From Lachnospiraceae bacterium (GTDB lineage: Bacteria; Bacillota; Clostridia; Lachnospirales; Lachnospiraceae), in the NCBI GenBank assembly GCA_024695145.1, contig JAILIS010000010.1, forward strand, positions 1 through 64,000: 64,000 bases of DNA. The letters are read 5' to 3'. Below are positions 1 through 9,919 of the stretch, piece by piece. Position 1 is the first letter of the stretch. Each line of letters opens with the position of its first letter. The translations under genes were made by a program, and so were the position numbers. The notes beneath the pieces are model-generated. The model had not been told where the DNA came from and did no database searches. It saw only the letters and a list, made by a program, of their open reading frames with translations.

Positions 1-222
1 CTTATATACAAAATCTCTGTAGTCGGCAGGCTTCATGCCGGTATATCCGCCGAACTGGTTGACCTGATTGGCTGTCGCCTCCACAAGTACGCAGTCGTCA
101 AATCTCATTGCCTGTTTAAGGCACGCCTCGATAACAAGATCGGAAGCCGTGCAAAATGAAGGTATTCCTGCATATTTCATACCCGCTTTTCTCTTCGCGA
201 GCATTTCTCTTAGTGCGTCCAT
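1..222 (-). CDS. D-tagatose-1,6-bisphosphate aldolase non-catalytic subunit (GatZ/KbaZ-like), truncated by window edge
   Basis: Open minus-strand frame from ATG at 222 to the edge: [74 protein letters not shown]; the [18 protein letters not shown] motif is typical of GatZ/KbaZ. Missed by the ORF track because it is truncated. Confidence 0.85.
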   Translation of the reverse strand, partial: MDALREMLAKRKAGMKYAGIPSFCTASDLVIEACLKQAMRFDDCVLVEATANQVNQFGGYTGMKPADYRDFVYK

Positions 223-256
223 GTTAATTCATCTCCATATAAAGGTGTGTCGTGCC

Positions 257-1273
257 TTACGGCCAATCAGGACAGTCAACTATCTTTCCGTCTTCGTCCC
301 ACAGATCATGCCAGTCATCTGCTCCCGGCCATAAGAATACCTGTCCCTTTACGAGACGGTTATTCTTCTCAAGGGTTGCGATCTTTGCCATTTCCTCATC
401 CGTAAGAGGCTCTGTCTGAGTCGCTTCCAGGTTGCTCGTATATTCCATTTCATATACCGAGAAGGGAATGGGTATCTGTCCCCTCTGCATAGCCCACTTG
501 AGACATATGATCGCGGGATGCACGCCGTGTGCTTCGGCGATGGCTTTGAATTCGGGAACCTGCATATCGGCGATATCGGTTGCAACTATGTCACGCTCGG
601 GTCTCTGAGGTGATCCGAGAGGCATGAAACCGATAGGCTGAATGTCATGTGCTACGAGATAATCAAACAGCTCCTGCTGCTGGAAGCAAGGATGAAGCTC
701 CATCTCACACGCAACTGGCTTAATCTCGAACTTGTCTATGACGGCTTCCATCTTGGGGATCGTCATATTGGAGATGCCGATATGGCGGACAAGACCTTTC
801 CTTACAAGTTCCTCGATCTGTCTGTATGTGTCCATGAACTCCGCTACCGAAAACGGCTTGGAATCCGGATTACGGGAGTCCACGTCACATCCGGGTGCAT
901 GATAGTTCGGGAAAGGCCAGTGAATAAAGAACAGGTCTATGTAGTCACATTGAAGATCCGCGATAGACTTGCGGCATGATTTTTCAACCTCTCTGTGCAT
1001 ATCATTCCAAACCTTTGTCATGATATACAGATCCTTACGTTCTACAACGCCCTCATCAAATGCATCCTTAAATACCTGACCTATCAGATCTTCGTTTCCG
1101 TAGCATGCAGCGCAGTCAAACATTCTGTATCCTGCGCGAATGGCTCCGGCTACCGCGTTTGAAACCTGCTCGGCGCTGAAACGATCCGAACCGAAGGTAC
1201 CCATGCCGATACACGGAACCTTGTCACCGTTATTAAGTGTAATCTGTGGAACTTTCTTAGGGTCTACTGCCAT
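257..1273 (-). CDS. aldo/keto reductase
   Basis: GMGTFGSD, DCAACYGNE, HWPFPNY, GISNMTIPKME and IPIPFSV motifs typical of the AKR family. Confidence 0.9.
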   Translation of the reverse strand: MAVDPKKVPQITLNNGDKVPCIGMGTFGSDRFSAEQVSNAVAGAIRAGYRMFDCAACYGNEDLIGQVFKDAFDEGVVERKDLYIMTKVWNDMHREVEKSCRKSIADLQCDYIDLFFIHWPFPNYHAPGCDVDSRNPDSKPFSVAEFMDTYRQIEELVRKGLVRHIGISNMTIPKMEAVIDKFEIKPVACEMELHPCFQQQELFDYLVAHDIQPIGFMPLGSPQRPERDIVATDIADMQVPEFKAIAEAHGVHPAIICLKWAMQRGQIPIPFSVYEMEYTSNLEATQTEPLTDEEMAKIATLEKNNRLVKGQVFLWPGADDWHDLWDEDGKIVDCPDWP

Positions 1274-1385
1274 TTTTACTTCTCCTCCTATCTTTTACTA
1301 AGGTCGCTCGGCATTTTAAATCGACTTCGTCGATTGGCCTCGCGGTGAAAACAGGTTCCTCCCGCTTTGCGGGCCCCTCCTGTCT

Positions 1386-2435
1386 TCATGATTCACTGTC
1401 AATAAGTATCTTTCCTTTTACCGTGCCCGGTGTCTTGAACATTTCAAACGCTTCATCGATCTTTGATAACGGGATCTTCTTAAATATGAACGAATCATCA
1501 AATTTGAGCTCACCGGTCTTAAAATAATGTGCCGCCAACTGCCATTCATCTCCGGGGAACGGAGCGGAATAGCTCATCCATGACCCTGTAAGTATGAACT
1601 CTTTGCGATTGATGTTCTCCCATTCCTCCACCGTGAACGAAAGCTCTCTCGTCGGTGTTCCGATGAAACATACCTGAGCCTTGTTGGCTGCAAGCTTGAA
1701 TGCCATCTTCATCGTGATCGTATTGCCTGCTGTCTCATATACGTAGTCAAAGCCCTTGCCGTCCGTGATTTTATCGACCTCGTCCATAAAGCCTTCTTTA
1801 CCGGAATTGACTCCGTAATCGCAGCCGAGAGTTTTAGCAAGATCCAGCCTCTCATCGAGGATATCAAATACGGTGACCGATTTTGCTCCGAATATCTTTG
1901 CCCACTGAGCGGTCATAAGACCTATCGTTCCGCCGCCAAGTATCGCAACATTCTTTCCGCCTTTGTAATCGACTCTTCTGAGCCCGTGCAGTGCAACGGT
2001 TGCAGGCTCGAAAAAGGCTCCTTTTTCAAAACTTACTTCATCATCAAACTTAACAACGTTTTTTTCGGGAACCGCCACATACTCGGCATAGCTTCCGAAC
2101 TCTCTTGAACCGATGAAGCTGTAATGTTTGCAGAGGCTGTAATTGCCCTTCTGGCAGTCATCACATTTCATACAGGGGACAAGCGGTATTCCCGCAACCC
2201 TGTCACCCGGCTTAAGAGTCGTAACACCTTCTCCTGTCTGTTCAACCGTCCCCGAGAACTCATGGCCGAGAACATTCGGGTAATAATGGCAGGCATCTGC
2301 ATTTACCCTCGGGATGTCGGATCCGCAGATCCCGGTGTATTTGACTTTGATCAAAACCTTGCCGGGTCCTGCTATGGGCTTGTCGATCTCCTCATAACGG
2401 ATGTCGTTCGGAGCATGTACTACTCCAGCTTTCAT
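1386..2435 (-). CDS. zinc-dependent polyol dehydrogenase, galactitol-1-phosphate 5-dehydrogenase-like (GatD-like)
   Basis: MDR family: CGSD, GHEFSG, structural Cys cluster CMKCDDCQKGNYSLC, GGGTIGL; GSWMSYSAPFPGDEW resembles GatD. Confidence 0.8.
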   Translation of the reverse strand: MKAGVVHAPNDIRYEEIDKPIAGPGKVLIKVKYTGICGSDIPRVNADACHYYPNVLGHEFSGTVEQTGEGVTTLKPGDRVAGIPLVPCMKCDDCQKGNYSLCKHYSFIGSREFGSYAEYVAVPEKNVVKFDDEVSFEKGAFFEPATVALHGLRRVDYKGGKNVAILGGGTIGLMTAQWAKIFGAKSVTVFDILDERLDLAKTLGCDYGVNSGKEGFMDEVDKITDGKGFDYVYETAGNTITMKMAFKLAANKAQVCFIGTPTRELSFTVEEWENINRKEFILTGSWMSYSAPFPGDEWQLAAHYFKTGELKFDDSFIFKKIPLSKIDEAFEMFKTPGTVKGKILIDSES

Positions 2436-2466
2436 AATAATCTCCTCTTTTCTGTATGCATTGTTT

Positions 2467-3951
2467 TCAGTACTGTCTGAAAGTATCCTTCAGGTCCTCA
2501 TACAGTTTCAGATACAGTTTCATGCTCTTTGCATATATCTCATGATTATCCATATCCGGTTCCTGTACTCTTGTGATGGCTATGGTTTCTTTTACGGCCT
2601 GTTCGTAATCCGGATACAGTCCGCATCCTTTTCCAGCAAGAAGTGCTGCACCGAGTGTCGTTGCCGTATCGCTTGCCGGAACCTGTATTGTATGTCCGGT
2701 CACATCGGCTTTGATCTGTGTCCAGAGAACGGAATTGGCGCTTCCTCCCATTGCATTGAGTACTCCTACCGATATTCCGGTCTCCTGCGCGGTCATGATG
2801 TTATGCTGCAGTGCGAATGCCACTCCTTCAAGCAGTGCACGGATCATATGTCCTCTTGTCTTGTCAAATGACAGTCCGTAGAACACGCCCTTTGCATCCG
2901 GATCCCATATCGGTGACCGCTCACCGGCCATATAAGGAAGGAATACGACTCCGTCCGATCCGGGTGCGATCTTTTGTGCTTCGGCAGTAAGATCGTCAAA
3001 ACTTAGATCCGCTCCGAACTCCTGCTTAAACCACTTGAGCGCTCCCCCGCCTCCGACCGTGCCTCCCTGAAGAAGCCATTTTCCGGATACAACATGAGGG
3101 CTGAGTATGAGCTTCTTATGTGAAAGGGCATGATCGGTGCAAATGCTCATGCCGCCTGCCTGACCGCCTTGCTCCTGGGTCTGTCCCACCTCGTAAACCC
3201 CGGCACCGAGAGTTCCGCAAGCTGCATCCAGTCCGCCCGCTACAACGGGAATACCTTTTGACAGTCCTGTCTGCGATGCAGCCCCTGCAGTAATCTCTCC
3301 GACGATCTCATCGCAATTGAATAAGGGAGGCACGAGTGATTCGTCGAGACCAAGTTCTTCGGCCAGTTTGCCATCATATTTAAGTTCCTTCATGTCAAAG
3401 AAATGAATGCCGTATCCCTGGCTCATATCCTGACTGAAAATTCCTGTCAGTTTATAAACTATGTAACTGTTTGACTGAAGGAAAAGCTTTGTATTTGCGA
3501 ATACTTCCGGCTTTTTCTCCTTGAACCACAACATCTTCGGTGTTGTGTAGGAAGGGAGAAAATCATTCCCGGCGATATCGAATATTCTGTCGGTTCCTAC
3601 TAAACGTTTCGTCCTGTCACAGATATCCCTTGCTCTTGTGTCCATCCATATCGGAGTCCTGTCAAGAACCTTTCCGTTTTTATCGACGGGGATCGCGGAC
3701 CAGCTCTGACCGTCAACGCCGACTGCCGCTATATCGTCTGAAGCGATCTTGCCGGAATCAAGTATTTCTCGTATTCCTGCGCATATCGCCGACCACCACT
3801 CATCGGGATCCTGCTCTGCCCAGCCCGGATTGGGATAGTATACTTTATAAGGTTTGTTTGACTGTGCAAGGACATTTCCCCGGAGGTCAAAAACGGCAAC
3901 TTTACATGCCGAAGTACCTATATCTATTCCTAATAAAAGCTGTTTTGCCAT
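2467..3951 (-). CDS. FGGY-family carbohydrate kinase (xylulokinase-like)
   Basis: N-terminal GIDIGTSACK, WAEQDPDEWW, FLPYMAGERSPIWDPDAKGVFYGL, GGSANS; FGGY kinase architecture. Confidence 0.85.
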   Translation of the reverse strand: MAKQLLLGIDIGTSACKVAVFDLRGNVLAQSNKPYKVYYPNPGWAEQDPDEWWSAICAGIREILDSGKIASDDIAAVGVDGQSWSAIPVDKNGKVLDRTPIWMDTRARDICDRTKRLVGTDRIFDIAGNDFLPSYTTPKMLWFKEKKPEVFANTKLFLQSNSYIVYKLTGIFSQDMSQGYGIHFFDMKELKYDGKLAEELGLDESLVPPLFNCDEIVGEITAGAASQTGLSKGIPVVAGGLDAACGTLGAGVYEVGQTQEQGGQAGGMSICTDHALSHKKLILSPHVVSGKWLLQGGTVGGGGALKWFKQEFGADLSFDDLTAEAQKIAPGSDGVVFLPYMAGERSPIWDPDAKGVFYGLSFDKTRGHMIRALLEGVAFALQHNIMTAQETGISVGVLNAMGGSANSVLWTQIKADVTGHTIQVPASDTATTLGAALLAGKGCGLYPDYEQAVKETIAITRVQEPDMDNHEIYAKSMKLYLKLYEDLKDTFRQY

Positions 3952-3968
3952 ACTTTTCCTTTGTTTTG

Positions 3969-3984
3969 AGCGAAACGTTTCGCT
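3969..3984. promoter_or_regulatory. LacI-type operator palindrome upstream of FGGY kinase operon
   Basis: Perfect 16-bp palindrome AGCGAAACGTTTCGCT 18 nt before the kinase start. Confidence 0.8.
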
Positions 3985-4000
3985 TTATCTTGTCAAAAAT

Positions 4001-4016
4001 GGGGTCCTACGACCCC
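4001..4016 (-). terminator. terminator-like hairpin downstream of lacI-type gene
   Basis: Minus strand GGGGTCGTAGGACCCCATTTTTGA. Confidence 0.55.
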
Positions 4017-4073
4017 GCGCTTATTGTCACTATATCCTTATAACCAAAGCACGTCAATACCTTTTTTGGTTTT

Positions 4074-4089
4074 ATGAAACGTTTTGTTA
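4074..4089. promoter_or_regulatory. second, weaker LacI-type operator
   Basis: ATGAAACGTTTTGTT with AAACGTTT core. Confidence 0.45.
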
Positions 4090-4128
4090 TAGATTAACAA
4101 ACTTTGCAAATGATTTTCTGTAATTATT

Positions 4129-5127
4129 TTATAGAGTTCTTATTGAGTTACCTTTTTGAAGCCTCGTGCCCAATGCTATCTCGACCGGGTCTTCGACCAC
4201 AACCCCGCTGATACGTCCGAGCAGAAGCTCTACAGCCCGCTCTCCCATTGCCTTCATCGGCTGTTCAACCATATATATCTGGGGTTGCAGAAGATGAAAG
4301 AACAGCTGATCGTCAAATCCCAGCAGCGATACATCATCGGGACATTTAAATCCCGCCTCGTTCATCGCAAGCATTGCCCCTAGTGTGATCTCATAATTAC
4401 TCATGAACACACCTGTAGGACGGTCTTTCAGTGTCATCAGTTTCTTCATACCGTTGTAACCGGTAGCGATCGAATGTGTCGCTCTGACCTGATACTCTAC
4501 AGGTACATCAAGTCCCGCGTCCCGCATTGCTTCCATAAAACCGTTGTAACGCTCACGCCCCGTATATTCACGCTCGGACGCTATGATCGCTATCTTTTTA
4601 TGGTTTCGGCTGATGAGCTCCTTCATTGCATGATAAGTGGATTTCCTGTTATCTATGCGGACACAGTCGTACTGTATGTCAGACAGTGATCGGTCTATAA
4701 GGACTATCGGTATTCCGGCATTCTTCGCCGGGGCAAGAAAATCACCCTTTGAAGCCACCGGCAGAACTATGATGCCGTCCACTTTTTTACTTATCAGATA
4801 CTTAACGTTCTTGGCCTCTATCGCTTCGTCATCACACGAATCGACTATGAGCATGCCGTATCCGCTCTTTCGAAGCGCTGCTCCGACATGATGAAGGATC
4901 ATTCCCGTAAACGGGCTTTCAATGGAAAAGACGAGAATCCCTACCGTACGGGTCTTGTTTGTGACAAGGCCCCTTGCGATCTCGTTTACTTCATAATGGA
5001 GTTCCTTGATTGCCGCCTCGATCTTTACCTTGTTTTCGGGTAAAACGTTTCCTCCGTTTAGGTATTTCGAGATCGTAGCGAGTGATAATCCGGTCTTCTT
5101 TTTTATGTCTACGATAGTTGCAGGCAT
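4129..5127 (-). CDS. LacI-family transcriptional regulator
   Basis: N-terminal HTH ATIVDIKKKTGLSLATISKYLNGG followed by periplasmic-binding-like domain. Confidence 0.93.
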   Translation of the reverse strand: MPATIVDIKKKTGLSLATISKYLNGGNVLPENKVKIEAAIKELHYEVNEIARGLVTNKTRTVGILVFSIESPFTGMILHHVGAALRKSGYGMLIVDSCDDEAIEAKNVKYLISKKVDGIIVLPVASKGDFLAPAKNAGIPIVLIDRSLSDIQYDCVRIDNRKSTYHAMKELISRNHKKIAIIASEREYTGRERYNGFMEAMRDAGLDVPVEYQVRATHSIATGYNGMKKLMTLKDRPTGVFMSNYEITLGAMLAMNEAGFKCPDDVSLLGFDDQLFFHLLQPQIYMVEQPMKAMGERAVELLLGRISGVVVEDPVEIALGTRLQKGNSIRTL

Positions 5128-5199
5128 TTGTCCTTTTCCTTGAAATAGCGTGATTCTTACATGTTATTACGCTCAGCTGAATTGTAAGTAATATACTGC

Positions 5200-5213
5200 G
5201 CGAAACGTTTCGT
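5200..5213. promoter_or_regulatory. LacI-type operator between lacI-type regulator and divergent hydrolase
   Basis: Perfect 12-bp palindrome CGAAACGTTTCG (5201-5212). Confidence 0.75.
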
Positions 5214-5318
5214 TCATTGTATCAGATAAATTAACTATTGTCAAAACAAAGATCATTATGATACAAAGAGATAGAAGCTACTGTTGCTGATTTTGTCACT
5301 CAAAACGGAGATTAAAGT

Positions 5319-6083
5319 ATGAAAGAATATTATATTTCAGATGACGGAATTAAACTGCACGCAAAACTGGACATGCCGGAAGGTGCCGAAAAATGTCCTC
5401 TTGTGATAGTCGTTCACGGATACACCGGAGATATGGAGGAAGAACATATCGTCAAAACTGCGGAAACTGTCACTGAGGCGGGATTTGCCGCACTACGTGT
5501 TGAAATGTACGGTCACGGTAAGAGCGACGGAAACTTCAAAGATCACACTTTGTATAAATGGGTCTCGAATATGCTTACCGTTGTGGAACACGCCCGAAGT
5601 CTTGATTTTGTGACCGATCTGTATTTATGCGGTCACTCACAGGGCGGGCTGCTTGTTATGCTCATAGCAGGTATGTGCCCTGATCGCCTCAAGGCGATAA
5701 TCCCGATGTCTCCCGCATGGATGATACCGGAATATGCAAGATCCGGAGAAATACTCGGTACAAAGGTGGACCCCGTAAATATCCCGGATGAATTTTATCA
5801 GGAGGATGTTAATCTTCTTTCCGGAAACTATATCAGGGTAGCCCAGACGATACATGTCGAAGATGAGATAGCACGGTATAATAAGCCGGTTCTTATCATC
5901 CACGGAGATATGGACGAGGCCGTACCTTATGAATACGGGAAAAAAGCAGCCGAAATGTACAAGAACGCAAAGCTTATCACAATAAAAGGTGACAATCACT
6001 GTTATAATCATCACCTTGATCTTGTAACATCTGCAGTAAAAGAGTTCTTAGAAAGTCAATCAGATGCATCTTCAAATAACTGA
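5319..6083 (+). CDS. alpha/beta hydrolase (feruloyl-esterase/BAAT-like)
   Basis: VVHGYTGD, nucleophile elbow GHSQGG, late DMDEAVP and GDNHCYNHH. Confidence 0.85.
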   Translation: MKEYYISDDGIKLHAKLDMPEGAEKCPLVIVVHGYTGDMEEEHIVKTAETVTEAGFAALRVEMYGHGKSDGNFKDHTLYKWVSNMLTVVEHARSLDFVTDLYLCGHSQGGLLVMLIAGMCPDRLKAIIPMSPAWMIPEYARSGEILGTKVDPVNIPDEFYQEDVNLLSGNYIRVAQTIHVEDEIARYNKPVLIIHGDMDEAVPYEYGKKAAEMYKNAKLITIKGDNHCYNHHLDLVTSAVKEFLESQSDASSNN

Positions 6084-7642
6084 TCGAGCATCTCTGCGGT
6101 AACGGATCCCACCTTGTTATAGACCACTTCTCCTTTTCTGTTAAGGACTATGGTCTGAGGAAGTGCCAGGGATCCGTTTACGATCTTGAACAGATTCTCA
6201 TCGTCATCATCGATCGCAAATTGAATATCCCAGCCTTTATCTTTCAGATACTCTCCCACATCCTCGGTAGTCAGGTTGGCGTGGATCGCTATTATCGCCA
6301 TATCACCCTCATGCTGATGATAAAGGTCTACAAACAGAGGGAGCTCTTTGACACAGGGACCGCAATAAGTGGCCCAGAGATTGATAAACACGACCTCTCC
6401 CTTATGATCGGCAAGGTTAAACGTGCTTCCGTCGATACATTCTGTCTCAAAATCCTGAAGCCTGTCTCCGACTTCATAGCCTATAGGTGCGCTGCTTTCT
6501 ACTTCTTCGGGTGCTGCGGACTGTGCAGGCTCTTCGGTTTCTTCGGTTTCTTTGGTCTCTTCGGGTTCGGTGGTCTTTGCCTCTTCAACCGGCTGCGCGG
6601 TTTTTGCAGGCTGTGTAGTTTCCTCAGGTTTTATGGTTTCTGTAACATCCGCCGGCGTATCGTTCACCGAAGGCTTTGTGTAATTTGTCCAAATCAGCAT
6701 TACAGCCAGAACAATGATCGCTATGCTCCAGCATATGATCCAAAGCTTCTTCGACGACCCGTTTTGAGCGGTTTCTTCCCGGTCTTTACTCTTCGGCGCA
6801 ATCAATGTGATATTGCCGGCTTTCATGGACAGTGCTCCCTGATTACATACGGCAATGCATTTCGCACAGTGTATGCACTCATGGTCCCCTACCTGTTTTA
6901 CATCCATCTTACAGTTTCTTACACAGGCTCCGCAATTGTTACAGCATCCTCTGTCTATCTTGACCCCTATCACCGAGATCTTGTTGAACATCCCATAGAT
7001 AGCTCCAAGAGGACACAGAAATCTGCAAAAAGACCTGTAGCAGAATATACAGGCAAGACCGACGATTACCATGATCACGAATTTCCTTGTAAAGATCGGT
7101 CCGAGCATCGACAACCATTCAAGGTTTTTGGGGAGCATTCCCATCGCACCTTCAAAAGTGCCTGCAGGGCATATGTATTTGCAAAAACCGGGAACCGGGA
7201 TGCCCAATAGTATCCCGTAATAGATCGGGATGATCACCACAAATATGACCAGAATGACATACTTCAAATAACTCAGATATCGGGTGTATCGGTTTTTCCT
7301 GATCTTTGGTGTCGGGATCTTATGAAGAAGCTCCTGAATAAGCCCAAGCGGACATAGCCATCCGCATATGGTCCGTCCTAAGAGCATCCCGTATAACAGT
7401 ATGATCCCGAACACATAAAATCCGATATTTTTGTTAAGCGATCCGAGAGCATTTTGAAGGGATCCCAAAGGACATGCTCCTATCGCCCCCGGACATGAAT
7501 AGCAGTTAAATCCGGGAACACAAACAGCCTTTGTTTTCCCTGTAAATATCTCTCCTTTGGCAAATCCTTTTACGTGGGCATTGTAAAGTAGCGCACTGTA
7601 TAGCTGGATCAGCCTTCTTTTAAAATCACTGTTCTTATCCAA
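6056..7642 (-). CDS. membrane 4Fe-4S polyferredoxin (NapH/YccM-like) fused to C-terminal TlpA-like thioredoxin domain
   Basis: Multiple TM segments with CGWLCPLG, CRFLCPLGA; CxxCxxCxxxC clusters CCNNCGACVRNC and CIHCAKCIAVC; C-terminal ATYCGPCVKELP redoxin motif. Confidence 0.88.
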   Translation of the reverse strand: MDKNSDFKRRLIQLYSALLYNAHVKGFAKGEIFTGKTKAVCVPGFNCYSCPGAIGACPLGSLQNALGSLNKNIGFYVFGIILLYGMLLGRTICGWLCPLGLIQELLHKIPTPKIRKNRYTRYLSYLKYVILVIFVVIIPIYYGILLGIPVPGFCKYICPAGTFEGAMGMLPKNLEWLSMLGPIFTRKFVIMVIVGLACIFCYRSFCRFLCPLGAIYGMFNKISVIGVKIDRGCCNNCGACVRNCKMDVKQVGDHECIHCAKCIAVCNQGALSMKAGNITLIAPKSKDREETAQNGSSKKLWIICWSIAIIVLAVMLIWTNYTKPSVNDTPADVTETIKPEETTQPAKTAQPVEEAKTTEPEETKETEETEEPAQSAAPEEVESSAPIGYEVGDRLQDFETECIDGSTFNLADHKGEVVFINLWATYCGPCVKELPLFVDLYHQHEGDMAIIAIHANLTTEDVGEYLKDKGWDIQFAIDDDDENLFKIVNGSLALPQTIVLNRKGEVVYNKVGSVTAEMLDQLFEDASD

Positions 7643-8090
7643 GACCGATACATTCCGTACAAATCTTTGATGCCTTTATAAACACATCCATCAGGCTTCC
7701 GTTAAACATGCCGACAATGATAAAGATCACTGCGATAACAAGCAGTATGGTCCTTATAGTGTTCACCGTCGATGATGACGGCACATCAGCTTCCGTGTTC
7801 TTTTTAATATCCACCGAACTTGCGGGCTTGTCTGCGCCGGCATCCTTTACTCCGAGCGCCAGACAGACGATCGTAACGATAACCGCCGCAACAAACAAAG
7901 GAATAACAAAGACTGCTTTGTCTGTGATTGCTTCTACGGTATATATGTCAGCCATCGGATTGGCTGACTTTTCCTCCGAGCCCTGAAAATACACGATCAG
8001 ATCCGCTACTATGAGCCCTAGTGCGGTCAAAATGCAAAGACCGGATTGTATGAACAACAATGCTGATTTTTTATTCATGCCGTCACCCAA
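7635..8090 (-). CDS. CD1871A-like CXXC-motif membrane protein with extra N-terminal TM region
   Basis: C-terminus IRTILLVIAVIFIIVGMFNGSLMDVFIKASKICTECIGLG resembles the short CD1871A-type CXXC proteins; start may be the ATG at 8078. Confidence 0.65.
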   Translation of the reverse strand: MGDGMNKKSALLFIQSGLCILTALGLIVADLIVYFQGSEEKSANPMADIYTVEAITDKAVFVIPLFVAAVIVTIVCLALGVKDAGADKPASSVDIKKNTEADVPSSSTVNTIRTILLVIAVIFIIVGMFNGSLMDVFIKASKICTECIGLG

Positions 8091-8099
8091 ATATTCAGA

Positions 8100-9554
8100 T
8101 CATTCCTTATCAACTACAATTACCAGGTCGCTGTAGTAATCTTCCGTCTTGTATTCGGTTTTGTTTTCCTTGTATCCTTTAGGAACCTTAAGGATATGTA
8201 CGGTATATACTCCCTCAGGATCGTCGAAGGTTACCGTTCCGTCGCTGTCAGTCTCGGCCATTTTACATGTGTCATCAGTGCAGAACTGAACCATGGCTCC
8301 GGGAACCGGATCGGATGTTTCATCAACAACTTTGATCCTGTAAAGATTGTCCGAGTTCTTGTAAGAAGTATTCTTCTCAGCAGTTGCTTCACCATTGCCC
8401 TTTAATGCTTCATCAATATGTTCCTCGTACCTGTCGGGTGCTGCTCCGATTATCGGTGCTGCTATCATTTCACCGTTCTTATCAACAAAGAATGATGTAG
8501 GCCAACCGTTGGTCATGTCAAATACATCTTCCCATCCGTCATAAGGCTTGATATTGAGATACGTCACACCGTTTTCCTTTAAGAGCTCCTGAGCATCCTT
8601 AAAGGCTGCCGGATCATCAGCATCACCGCAAAGACCGATAATAGCGCAGTTCTTTGAAGCAAGGTTTTTGTTGATCTTCTCAAGGTCGGGCAGTTCTTTT
8701 ATGCACCATCCGCACCAGGTTGCCCAGACATTTATCATAGTGATCTCGTTTTGTGCAAATATATCTTCACTGTTGACTGTGTTTCCGTCAAAATCCGTAG
8801 TCGTAAAGGAAACCTTTTGTCCCGCTACTCTATCAAACAGGCTCGAAGGTTTTGTATATGTCGCGTTTTTGAGAAGATCATCTTTGAGTGAGAAAAGCTC
8901 ATCGTACTCGGCTTTGAACTCATCTCCCAGATTGTCGTAATTAGACTGATCCTCCAGCATATACTGGTAAAAATGACAGTCATCAGCCTGTGCTATCAGC
9001 ACCATTTCATCTTCATCGACATCTTCACCGTAATCTTCTTTAAAGAATTCTACAATGTCAGCCGGTCCTCTGTCCCTTGTTATCGCAAGTATAACGGCAA
9101 GCGCAACTGCGTTGTCATTATATCTTTTGGAATCTTCATCACTGACATCTCCGCCGGCGAAAATCTCTTCGTATTCATCCTTAGGGATTCCGATATAATC
9201 CATTTCGCCAATGTATATCCCATCATCGTCACTTAAATCCATGTCATAGAAATTGATCACACCGATCGGATTGGCATACTGCTCGGGAAGATGGAAAGTA
9301 ATACCGATGTTGTCGGTTTCCATATCCTCTACCGTATTGCCCTGATCGTCCGCCAAAGCTTTATTTTCCTCTTCGTTTTGATCTTCGGACAGCTCGTCGT
9401 CGCTGCTTTGATCCTCCTGTGTTTCAACGTTTTGTGTATCATCCGCATCCGAAGTGGTCACATTGTATGTGACAGATGAGCAGCCTATGGTGCACGCTGC
9501 CAGGCATACGATCATGATGCATACAATGATCCTGTTGAAAATTTTGTTTTTCAC
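8100..9554 (-). CDS. TlpA-like redoxin lipoprotein with C-terminal beta-sandwich (SpaA/prealbumin-like) domain
   Basis: Lipobox LAACTIGC; ATWCGWCIKELPDLEKI; C-terminal VVDETSDPVPGAMVQFCTDDTCKMAETDSDGTVTFDDPEGVYTVHILKVPKGY. Confidence 0.82.
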   Translation of the reverse strand: MKNKIFNRIIVCIMIVCLAACTIGCSSVTYNVTTSDADDTQNVETQEDQSSDDELSEDQNEEENKALADDQGNTVEDMETDNIGITFHLPEQYANPIGVINFYDMDLSDDDGIYIGEMDYIGIPKDEYEEIFAGGDVSDEDSKRYNDNAVALAVILAITRDRGPADIVEFFKEDYGEDVDEDEMVLIAQADDCHFYQYMLEDQSNYDNLGDEFKAEYDELFSLKDDLLKNATYTKPSSLFDRVAGQKVSFTTTDFDGNTVNSEDIFAQNEITMINVWATWCGWCIKELPDLEKINKNLASKNCAIIGLCGDADDPAAFKDAQELLKENGVTYLNIKPYDGWEDVFDMTNGWPTSFFVDKNGEMIAAPIIGAAPDRYEEHIDEALKGNGEATAEKNTSYKNSDNLYRIKVVDETSDPVPGAMVQFCTDDTCKMAETDSDGTVTFDDPEGVYTVHILKVPKGYKENKTEYKTEDYYSDLVIVVDKE

Positions 9555-9596
9555 GTTTTCTCTCCTTTTCTTGTATGATGTGAAATTAAAGGTTTC

Positions 9597-9845
9597 TCAG
9601 TTCTCCAGGAAATTTCTCATCGGATTAATCTGTTTTGCAAGATCAAAAATGCTGTCCCGTTCATTATCGACATAATCATTAAGCTGAACTATCTCTTCAT
9701 CCGAGAAACCTTTATTGTTTACAAGCTTTCCCTCAGGCAGACAAAACTCCGCGTTCTTCGTACCGTCTTCAAACAGGATATATACCGCTTTATCATCCTT
9801 AGTGCGTGTAATAGTCGACACGCTCATTCTGATCTCGCTGTTCAT
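9597..9845 (-). CDS. hypothetical protein
   Basis: 82-aa ORF with ordinary amino-acid composition, no stronger opposing ORF. Confidence 0.6.
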   Translation of the reverse strand: MNSEIRMSVSTITRTKDDKAVYILFEDGTKNAEFCLPEGKLVNNKGFSDEEIVQLNDYVDNERDSIFDLAKQINPMRNFLEN

Positions 9846-9919
9846 GAGGGTATTATATCCTAAAAAGATCGAATTGCCTATAATTACTATATATTATGAG
9901 TTAAATTCACAGAATCAAA

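Noticed and set aside
1319-1371. Two short hairpins (AATCGACTTCGTCGATT and CCCGCTTTGCGGG) between AKR and GatD-like genes
   Set aside because: Short stems without a clear T-tract; not strong enough to call a terminator or riboswitch.
6221-7210. 329-aa plus-strand ORF
   Set aside because: Lies wholly antisense to the well-supported Fe-S/TlpA fusion gene and has a low-complexity CGFFGFFG composition with no domain.
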